Shown: in pieces, positions 1 through 5,585 of the stretch
Layout: the number at the start of each line of letters is the position of its first letter
Numbering within the stretch: the stretch's first letter is position 1
NCBI GenBank assembly: GCA_031266115.1
Contig: JAISBQ010000328.1
Location: 1 to 8,493 of the forward strand
Length of the DNA: 8,493 nucleotides
Source of the DNA: Bifidobacteriaceae bacterium
GTDB lineage: Bacteria > Actinomycetota > Actinomycetes > Actinomycetales > WQXJ01
Direction of reading: 5' to 3'
The notes under the pieces: model-generated
Database searches by the model: none
Told to the model about the DNA's origin: nothing
Seen by the model: the letters and a program-made list of their open reading frames with translations, nothing else
Program-made: the position numbers and the translations under genes

Positions 1-1
1 C

Positions 2-133
2 GGACGGGTCGCGTTCACGTATAAGCTGGCCGATCCTGGAGACACCGTGGTAGTTAGGGTGAAACTCACGGGAGACACCACGACCACCGGGACTGGTGTC
101 GCCAGGCTCGCAGCGGTGACGTTGGCTGAGTTG
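2..133 (+). repeat. C-terminal remnant of the first LTAEGTxDW-type module copy
   Basis: The frame encodes VAFTYKLADPGDTVVVRVKL and ends ARLAAVTLAEL. This aligns with the ends of the two downstream copies, AAIVLDTVPGDVVKVRM...AAALLGATL and AAIVLNAAPGDTVRVRV...VALLGATL. It is therefore the last part of at least a third module cut by the window edge. It is followed by a short Pro/Ser/Thr linker (nt 134-196) before the next copy. Confidence 0.75.
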
Positions 134-3100
134 GACAACCCGTGGCTGGAGATTCCTCCGCAGGGGACTGCGACATCGTCGGCGGTGGTGTCGGGATCCA
201 TCGCGAAAGTCAACGGGGCCACCGTGGACCTCACCGCGGAAGGGACCGCGGACTGGATCCAATTCCCCTGGACCAGCGCGGCCACATCGACTGGCGGGGT
301 CATGCCGGACCATGCGCGCAAGGCCGGCGGATCAAGCCTCCTCACAAGTCCCGTCTATGTGACCGCGGTCAACGGCGCCACGAACGACTTCCAGATCATG
401 GGCGACGCCAACCTCAAGTGGACCTCCACGGACACTGACCCCGACCACCCGGCGATCTCCACCGGCTGGACCAGCTCCTCCGACCACCCGAAAGTGGGTC
501 TGATCCGGCGTGGGATCGGCAACGGTATCGAGTTCAGCGTCGACCCCGGGGATGGGGAGCAGAGGCTGAATGTGTATTTCGGCGCCTACCTGGCTGAAGG
601 CAAGGTCGAGGTGCTGGTCAATGACACGGTGGAGTGGTTCGGCACCTTCGCGGACACCAGTTCAGGTGAGCCCCGTGATGCCTTCAGGGCCGCCATCGTC
701 CTGGACACCGTCCCTGGGGATGTGGTCAAGGTCCGGATGACCCGCTCCGCGATGGCCAACGTGAACTCGGCCGCGGCGCTACTTGGGGCGACCTTGTCCC
801 GTGCGAAGGTGACCTCGGCGTCGTTGACCAAGGTCAACGGGCAGACGGTGGACCTCACCGCGGAAGGGGGAACGGACTGGATTCAGTTCTCCGGATCCAC
901 GCCGACCGCCGGGGTTATGCCGGACTACGCGCGCAAGGCCGGCGGCAGCGCGCTCACGGGCCCGGCGTACATCGACACCGTCACCGCCAACGCGGACTAC
1001 GAGATCATGAACTCGGCGAACCTCACGTGGACGGCCATCGACGCCGACCCGGACCATCCGGCGATCTCGCCGGGCTGGACGAGTTCTTCGAGCCATCCTG
1101 GAGTTGGGCTCATGCGCCGCGGGGTGGGCAACGGTGTGGAGTTCACCGTAGATCCGGGCACTGGGCCGCAGCAACTGGACGTGTACCTGGGTGCATACCG
1201 GGGGACCGGGAGGATCGAGGTCGTGGTCAACGGCACGGTGGAGTGGTCGGCCCCAGTGGTCGATACCTCGTCAAACGAGCCCCGAGACGCGTTCAAGGCC
1301 GCGATTGTGCTGAACGCTGCGCCGGGGGACACGGTGCGAGTGCGCGTGACGGTGGCATCGGTTGATGGCAACATGGCCTGCGTGGCGCTCTTGGGTGCGA
1401 CGTTGGCACCCGTGGCGGCGCCGTTGCCGGCCGGGACGGCCATTGAGGCGGAACGGTTCTTGCACAAGTCCCCGGGCCGCCTGATCCAGATCGAGTCCAA
1501 TACCTCCACGGTGGTGCCGAAGAACTTGGGTTATGGCTATCCAGGTGCGTGGGTGTCCTATCCGGTTGATGTCGAAGAGCCCGGCATCTACCAGGTGACG
1601 TTCGAATATGCGAGCGATTCGGCAAAGAACCCGTCCATGGTGCTCACGCTCGATGGGCGACCGGTGGGTCAGGTGCCGTCGTTCGCCGCGCATGAGGGTT
1701 GGTCCACGTGGCTGGAGTTGAGTACCCAGATCACGATGACGGCGGGGGTCCACGCTCTGAAGTGGGCGGCGGCATCGGATGTGCCGAACATGCGGACCCT
1801 GTCGTTTGTCAAGGTTGCCGATCTGTCCGATGTGGCCGCGCTGACATCCGTGTCGCCGTCGCTGGTCGTGGACAATACGGCGAAGACAGTGCGGTTAGGG
1901 AATTTCACGGCGGCGTCGATCCGCTCGGTGCTGCGCGCGGATGACAACGGAAGCTACGTCATCGTCGAGGCCGACGGAACTACTCCGGTCACTTCGGGAC
2001 GGTTGGTTCCGGGGCAGAAGATTGTGGTGACGTCGTCAGACTGGACTGCAACCGAGACGTACACCGTGATCGCCGGTGCGGCGGCGTCGGTGAGGCTTGG
2101 GGTATCGCCGGTGGCGGTCGCCGCAGGTGAGACGGTCGGGTTGTCGGCCAAGACCTACGATGCCGACGGGAACCTGGTGGAAGAGTTGCTTGGGTCCGCG
2201 GTGGAGTATGCCTCGTCTGGCCCGGATGATGTGATCCTAGATGGGGCATTCACGCCGACAGTCGCTGGGCCGCGAGAGATCACGGCGACAGCCGGGGGTT
2301 TGGTGTCAGCCCCGGTGACGGTGACGGTGAATCCGGGTGCGGCCTCGGAGGTGCGAGTGGTCGCGCCGGTAATGGAGTCGGTGGTGGGTATCCCGGTCAC
2401 GTTGGCGTTCGCGTCCTATGACGAGTTCGGAAATCACGTGGCAGTGGTGTCGGCATCGGACGTGACGGTGTCCTCTTCTGAGGTCACGGACACCTTCGAT
2501 GCTGCGACATCGAGTGTGTCCGTGACCAAACCTGGGCAGCGAACGATCACGGTGACGGTGGCTGGGTTGATGGCCGGCACCGTGGACCTGAGTTTCGCGG
2601 ACACGTTCGTGCACCAGGTGGTGAACGAACTGGTGGGCGCGATCGCGGGCGCTCGGGCGGTGTTTGGGTCTGAGGCCCAGTTCACGGCGGAGTCGTGGGC
2701 CGAGTTGGTGGACGCGGTGCATGCCGGGCAGGTGCTGGTGGATGCGAACGCCACCGATGTGGCGGCGATCCAGGCGGCCACATCGGCGATTCATGCGAAG
2801 GTGGCTGGTCTCGTGCCGAGGCCGTCGGTGGTGTCTGATGCGGCGTTGCGTGCTCTGGTGACTGCCACGGGGTCGCGGGTCTCATCGGATTACACGCCCG
2901 AGTCGTGGAGCGTGTTCGCGAGTGCGAGGTCTGCAGCTGAGGCCCTGGTCGGGGACACGACCGCCACGCAGGACCAGGTCGACGCGGCTGTGGCGGCGCT
3001 GCAAACTGCGGTGACCGGATTGATGCGTGCCCCCGTACCGGTGACAAAGGATGCGTTGGCGGCAATGGAAACGGTCGCGTTGACGCATGTGGAAGCGGAA

Positions 3101-3844
3101 TACACGGTCGAGACGTGGGCTCCGTTCGCTTTGGCGTTGGCCGAGGTGCAGAGATTGTCGTCTCTGGCTACGGCCACACAGATCGACGTGGATGCCGCGG
3201 TGACGCAGTTGCAGACCACGATGGCCGGCCTGGTGCGCGTCATTCCGCCAGCGGTGGCGTCCAAGGCGGCGTTGGAGGCCGTGTTGGGAGCCGTGGCCCG
3301 GTTGGACGAGACTCGGTTCACTGCGGAGTCGTGGAAGGCGTTGGCCCAGGCGGTCACGAGGGCGCAGATCGTGGTGGCGAACCCGTCCGCGTCCCAGGGT
3401 GAGGTCAACGCCGCGGTCACGGCGCTCCTGGGCGCGTGGTCCACCGCGGTCGTGGTCACCAAGACGGAGGTGAGAACGGAAGTGAAGACTGAACGGGTTC
3501 AGGTGCCTGTGTCCAGTCAAGACACCCCGCCGATAGCGGCACCCAAGGCCGATGCGGTGACCACGTCAGTGGCCGTGTCGGGTGTCAAGTTCACCAAGGG
3601 CACCCGTCCGAAGGTCACGGTCACGGTGAACGTGGCGGACGGCGCGGTGCGAGGCAAGGTTGCCATCCGGGTCAATGGGAAGGTCGTCAAGGTCGTCAAC
3701 GTGATCCAAGCCAAGACTGTGGTCCAGATCCCGGTGAAGTACGCCAAGACCATCAAGGTCCGCGCGAAGTACCGTCCTATCACCGCTGACCACGGCACCA
3801 TCAAGTACTCCCCAGCGAAGAAGATCACCACGAAGAAGAGGTAG
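2..3844 (+). CDS. Large multidomain surface/secreted protein, 5'-partial (CBM, Ig-like, FIVAR x4)
   Basis: The frame is open to the left edge, so the GTG at 47 is internal and the true start and signal peptide lie upstream. Residues are numbered from the codon at nt 2. Order: tail of a beta-sandwich module (1-44); two full copies of an LTAEGTxDW module (about 66-268 and 272-471); CBM6/35-like domain (478-605; IEAE, GAWVSYPVDV, GIYQVTFEYAS, TAGVHALKW); a small beta domain ending ETYTVI (606-690); two Ig-like domains (694-779, 781-865); four FIVAR repeats (866-1153); a charged linker (TEVRTEVKTE); and a lysine-rich Ig-like domain ending KKITTKKR. There is no LPxTG motif or C-terminal membrane helix. 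Such modules accompany extracellular glycoside hydrolases and adhesins of Gram-positive bacteria. I infer glycan binding or processing outside the cell, but no catalytic domain is visible. The only cysteine is in NMACVALL. The stop is TAG, followed by a strong hairpin. Confidence 0.94.
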   Translation, partial: GRVAFTYKLADPGDTVVVRVKLTGDTTTTGTGVARLAAVTLAELDNPWLEIPPQGTATSSAVVSGSIAKVNGATVDLTAEGTADWIQFPWTSAATSTGGVMPDHARKAGGSSLLTSPVYVTAVNGATNDFQIMGDANLKWTSTDTDPDHPAISTGWTSSSDHPKVGLIRRGIGNGIEFSVDPGDGEQRLNVYFGAYLAEGKVEVLVNDTVEWFGTFADTSSGEPRDAFRAAIVLDTVPGDVVKVRMTRSAMANVNSAAALLGATLSRAKVTSASLTKVNGQTVDLTAEGGTDWIQFSGSTPTAGVMPDYARKAGGSALTGPAYIDTVTANADYEIMNSANLTWTAIDADPDHPAISPGWTSSSSHPGVGLMRRGVGNGVEFTVDPGTGPQQLDVYLGAYRGTGRIEVVVNGTVEWSAPVVDTSSNEPRDAFKAAIVLNAAPGDTVRVRVTVASVDGNMACVALLGATLAPVAAPLPAGTAIEAERFLHKSPGRLIQIESNTSTVVPKNLGYGYPGAWVSYPVDVEEPGIYQVTFEYASDSAKNPSMVLTLDGRPVGQVPSFAAHEGWSTWLELSTQITMTAGVHALKWAAASDVPNMRTLSFVKVADLSDVAALTSVSPSLVVDNTAKTVRLGNFTAASIRSVLRADDNGSYVIVEADGTTPVTSGRLVPGQKIVVTSSDWTATETYTVIAGAAASVRLGVSPVAVAAGETVGLSAKTYDADGNLVEELLGSAVEYASSGPDDVILDGAFTPTVAGPREITATAGGLVSAPVTVTVNPGAASEVRVVAPVMESVVGIPVTLAFASYDEFGNHVAVVSASDVTVSSSEVTDTFDAATSSVSVTKPGQRTITVTVAGLMAGTVDLSFADTFVHQVVNELVGAIAGARAVFGSEAQFTAESWAELVDAVHAGQVLVDANATDVAAIQAATSAIHAKVAGLVPRPSVVSDAALRALVTATGSRVSSDYTPESWSVFASARSAAEALVGDTTATQDQVDAAVAALQTAVTGLMRAPVPVTKDALAAMETVALTHVEAEYTVETWAPFALALAEVQRLSSLATATQIDVDAAVTQLQTTMAGLVRVIPPAVASKAALEAVLGAVARLDETRFTAESWKALAQAVTRAQIVVANPSASQGEVNAAVTALLGAWSTAVVVTKTEVRTEVKTERVQVPVSSQDTPPIAAPKADAVTTSVAVSGVKFTKGTRPKVTVTVNVADGAVRGKVAIRVNGKVVKVVNVIQAKTVVQIPVKYAKTIKVRAKYRPITADHGTIKYSPAKKITTKKR
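197..805 (+). repeat. LTAEGTxDW beta-sandwich module, copy A
   Basis: About 203 residues starting SIAKVNGATVDLTAEGTADW. Landmarks in order: ARKAGG, the DPDHPAIS.GWTSSS segment, RRGIGNGIEFSVDPG, LNVYFGAY, VEWFG, EPRDAFRAAIVL and PGDVVKVRM. From memory, modules with an LTxEGTxDWxxxG...RKxG...NGFxxTVPA...LxVYxG pattern occur as accessory domains of extracellular glycoside hydrolases in Bacillota and Actinomycetota. I do not know an established function, and carbohydrate binding is only inferred. Confidence 0.75.
815..1414 (+). repeat. LTAEGTxDW beta-sandwich module, copy B
   Basis: About 200 residues starting SASLTKVNGQTVDLTAEGGTDW, in direct tandem with copy A; the VDLTAEG codons are exactly 624 nt apart. 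By eye, roughly 60% of aligned residues match copy A, including ARKAGG, DPDHPAIS, GWTSSS, RRGVGNGVEF, VDTSSNEPRDAF and VALLGATL. Copy B lacks about five residues in the loop regions after DWIQF and before the YEIM strand. DNA identity is patchy, except around 221-244 and 845-868, which indicates an old duplication rather than a recent one. Confidence 0.8.
1433..1816 (+). other. CBM6/CBM35-like carbohydrate-binding domain (within the large surface protein)
   Basis: About 128 residues with the usual family landmarks: GTAIEAERF at the first strand, GYGYPGAWVSYPVDV, GIYQVTFEYAS, MVLTLDGRPVG, GWSTWLELS and a closing TAGVHALKW...LSFVKV. Proteins of this fold bind polysaccharides through aromatic residues in an apical loop site. 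Candidate residues here are the Tyr/Trp of GYPGAW and the two Trp of GWSTW. The ligand cannot be predicted. Confidence 0.7.
2597..3460 (+). repeat. Four tandem FIVAR repeats
   Basis: Four alpha-helical repeats of about 70 residues at about 2597-2824, 2825-3034, 3035-3244 and 3245-3460. Each carries the FIVAR signature: FTAESWAEL, YTPESWSVF, YTVETWAPF and FTAESWKAL, followed in repeats 2-4 by an A(T/S)Q..V(D/N)AAV..L motif and, except in the fourth, (T/A)GL. FIVAR repeats are known from many Gram-positive surface proteins as helical stalk or binding repeats. Here they lie between Ig-like domains and the basic C-terminus, consistent with a spacer or wall-contact role. The first repeat is more divergent (VDANATDVAAIQAATSAI), and the fourth loses the final GL (WSTAVVV). 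Confidence 0.88.
3557..3841 (+). other. Lysine-rich C-terminal Ig-like domain of the large surface protein
   Basis: About 95 residues with alternating beta strands: PKVTVTVNVADG, GKVAIRVNGKVVKVVNV, TVVQIPVKYAK and TIKVRAKYRP. It is unusually rich in Lys/Arg and ends KKITTKKR. The pattern resembles bacterial Ig-like repeats of the Big_3-like type that close many actinobacterial secreted proteins. There is no sortase motif, hydrophobic anchor or LysM. Electrostatic retention at the anionic wall is a possible role, by inference only. Confidence 0.6.
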
Positions 3845-3861
3845 GGGACCCATATACCGCG

Positions 3862-3916
3862 TGTCCCTGCTCCCACTCGTCCCGTGCCGTGGCGTGGGCG
3901 GCTGGGAGCAGGGACA
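3862..3916 (+). terminator. Perfect 14-bp hairpin downstream of the surface-protein gene, probable terminator
   Basis: The left arm TGTCCCTGCTCCCA (3862-3875) and right arm TGGGAGCAGGGACA (3903-3916) are exact reverse complements. The 27-nt loop can itself fold: CCCGUG and CGUGGG pair with two G:U pairs. The hairpin begins 17 nt after the TAG stop and ends 39 nt before the guaB -10 box. There is no T-tract after it, which is common for GC-rich actinobacterial terminators. It most likely insulates guaB from upstream transcription. Confidence 0.65.
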
Positions 3917-3955
3917 AGCGTCCACGGGGGTGAGTAGCGAAAGGCCCACCCGGCG

Positions 3956-3967
3956 TAGACTCCGTTC
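3956..3967 (+). promoter_or_regulatory. guaB -10 box for a leaderless transcript
   Basis: TAGACT (3956-3961) matches the actinobacterial -10 pattern TAnnnT. It is followed by six bases (CCGTTC) and then the GTG at 3968, which places the predicted transcription start on the first base of the start codon. No Shine-Dalgarno sequence precedes either GTG 3968 or the alternative ATG 3989, which supports leaderless translation from GTG. No convincing -35 TTGACA is present at normal spacing; only a TGA core near 3931 is seen. Confidence 0.65.
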
Positions 3968-5515
3968 GTGGAATCGACCGGCACACCGATGACTTGCCCT
4001 GATCCAGCTGACAACCAGGCCCACGGCCCCTTCGGGTTCGTGGGCCTGACCTTTGATGATGTCTTGCTCCAACCCGGCTACTCCGATGTGGTGCCCTCCG
4101 AGGCCGATACCGCCACCCGCGTGTCACGCCACATCGCCCTGGCGATCCCGTTGGTCTCGTCGGCCATGGATACGGTCACCGAGGGGCGCATGGCGATTGC
4201 GATGGCCCGCCAGGGAGGGATCGGCATCGTCCACCGGAACCTGTCGATCGACGCCCAGGCCACCATGGTTGATCAGGTCAAACGTTCCGAATCGGGGATG
4301 GTGTCCGATCCGCTGACCATCGGGCCGCAGGCCACGCTCGCCGAGCTGGATGACCTGTGCGGGCGTTACCGCGTCTCGGGTCTGCCAGTCATCGACGCCG
4401 ATCGTGTGCTGCTCGGGATCATCACCAACCGCGACCTGCGGTTTGTGCCGCGAGGCGAGTTCACCACCCGCCTGGTCCGCGACGCGATGACGCCGATGCC
4501 GCTGATCACCGCCCCCGTCGGCGTCAGTGCCGCTGATGCCGCCGCGTTGCTGGGCCGCCATCGCGTGGAAAAGCTTCCCCTCGTGGACGATGCCGGCCGG
4601 TTGCGCGGGCTGATCACCGTCAAGGATTTCGTCAAGTCCGAGATGTATCCGAACGCCACCAAGGACGATGGCGGCCGGCTGATGGTGGGCGCGGCCGTCG
4701 GGTTCTTCGGCGATGCGCTGGAGCGGGCATGGGCCCTGATCGAGGCCGGAGTGGATCTCCTGGTGGTGGACACTGCTCACGGGCATTCCGCGGCGATGCT
4801 GGAGGCGATCGCCGCGCTGAAGGCGGATCCTCGCGGGCGGGGTGTGGACATCATTGGTGGGAACGTGGCCACGCGTGCCGGGGCTCAGGCGCTGGTTGAC
4901 GCCGGGGTGGATGGGGTCAAGGTGGGGGTGGGGCCGGGTTCGATCTGCACCACGCGTGTGGTGGCCGGGGTCGGCGTGCCACAGATCACGGCGATCCACG
5001 AGGCCTCGAAGGCCTGCCGTCCCGCAGGGGTGCCGCTGTGCGGCGATGGCGGCCTGCAGTACTCGGGCGATATCGCCAAGGCGCTGGTGGCCGGAGCTGA
5101 CACGGTCATGCTCGGGTCGCTGCTCGCGGGATGCGAGGAAGGCCCGGGGGAACTCGTGTTTGTCAACGGCAAGCAGTACAAGCGCTACCGGGGGATGGGA
5201 TCCTTCGGCGTGATGGCAGCCCGCGGTGGGCGGTCCTACTCCAAGGACCGGTACTTCCAGGCCGATGTCTCGGGGGACGACGAGTTGGTGCCCGAGGGGA
5301 TCGAGGGGCAGGTCCCGTATCGGGGACCGCTCTCGGCGGTGGCACACCAATTGGTGGGTGGGCTGCACCAGTCGATGTTCTACGTGGGTGCGCGGTCACT
5401 CGACGAGTTGCGCGCCCGTGGCCAGTTTGTGCGGATTACCCCGGCCGGTCTGCGTGAATCCCATCCGCATGACATCGAGATGGTGGTCGAGGCGCCCAAC
5501 TACTTCACCCACTGA
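3968..5515 (+). CDS. guaB: IMP dehydrogenase (EC 1.1.1.205)
   Basis: Cytoplasmic IMP dehydrogenase oxidises IMP to XMP with NAD+, the first committed step of guanine nucleotide synthesis. The 515 residues match the usual ~500. The N-terminal barrel starts GLTFDDVLLQPG (26-37). Two CBS domains follow (about 109-162 and 170-224), the usual site of purine-nucleotide regulation. The barrel then resumes: VVDTAHGHS (Asp268 expected to contact NAD), GGNVAT (297-302), the signature VKVGVGPGSICTT with catalytic Cys327 and the K+-site Gly/Pro loop, DGG (360-362) for the IMP phosphate, flap RYRGMGSFGVMAARGG, and the Arg428-Tyr429 dyad in DRYF. All key residues are present. The GTG start fits the -10 box; ATG 3989 would remove seven residues and leave the fold intact. 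Flanks are surface-protein genes rather than purine genes, so it is probably monocistronic. Confidence 0.98.
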   Translation: MESTGTPMTCPDPADNQAHGPFGFVGLTFDDVLLQPGYSDVVPSEADTATRVSRHIALAIPLVSSAMDTVTEGRMAIAMARQGGIGIVHRNLSIDAQATMVDQVKRSESGMVSDPLTIGPQATLAELDDLCGRYRVSGLPVIDADRVLLGIITNRDLRFVPRGEFTTRLVRDAMTPMPLITAPVGVSAADAAALLGRHRVEKLPLVDDAGRLRGLITVKDFVKSEMYPNATKDDGGRLMVGAAVGFFGDALERAWALIEAGVDLLVVDTAHGHSAAMLEAIAALKADPRGRGVDIIGGNVATRAGAQALVDAGVDGVKVGVGPGSICTTRVVAGVGVPQITAIHEASKACRPAGVPLCGDGGLQYSGDIAKALVAGADTVMLGSLLAGCEEGPGELVFVNGKQYKRYRGMGSFGVMAARGGRSYSKDRYFQADVSGDDELVPEGIEGQVPYRGPLSAVAHQLVGGLHQSMFYVGARSLDELRARGQFVRITPAGLRESHPHDIEMVVEAPNYFTH

Positions 5516-5518
5516 GCA

Positions 5519-5553
5519 GGGCCTCGGCTTCCGCGGCGGGTACTCCAAGGCCC
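5519..5553. terminator. Weak imperfect hairpin in the convergent gap
   Basis: GGGCCTCGG (5519-5527) pairs with CCAAGGCCC (5545-5553) with one C/A mismatch. The 17-nt loop contains the palindrome CCGCGG. It begins 4 nt after the guaB stop and lies 33 nt beyond the stop of the opposing gene. It could serve transcripts from both sides, but no T-tract follows on either strand and the stem is short for this base composition. The rest of the 70-nt gap shows no further signal. Confidence 0.35.
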
Positions 5554-5585
5554 GCAGGCGCGAATCCCGACTTGTGGGGAAACCC

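Noticed and set aside
47..49. GTG as the start of the large plus-strand gene
   Set aside because: The frame continues open to nt 2 and encodes residues homologous to the ends of the two following modules, so the gene begins upstream of the window.
2306..3520. Several minus-strand open frames opposite the Ig/FIVAR region
   Set aside because: They are overlapping shadow frames with Arg/His- or Thr/Ala-rich compositions, while the plus-strand frame shows clear FIVAR repeats throughout.
3928..3951. GGGTG/CACCC inverted repeat overlapping the guaB -35 region as an operator
   Set aside because: Only five base pairs with a 14-nt gap; this is expected by chance in GC-rich DNA and matches no operator I recognise.
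3845..3967. Guanine/purine riboswitch ahead of guaB
   Set aside because: The predicted transcript starts at the start codon, leaving no leader, and the gap has neither the purine-riboswitch core nor the expected three-way junction.
4124..5368. Long minus-strand open frame (414 codons) antisense to guaB
   Set aside because: It mirrors guaB in GC-rich codons, has a His/Arg/Gly/Asp-biased composition, no recognisable domain and no ribosome binding site; guaB is unambiguous on the other strand.
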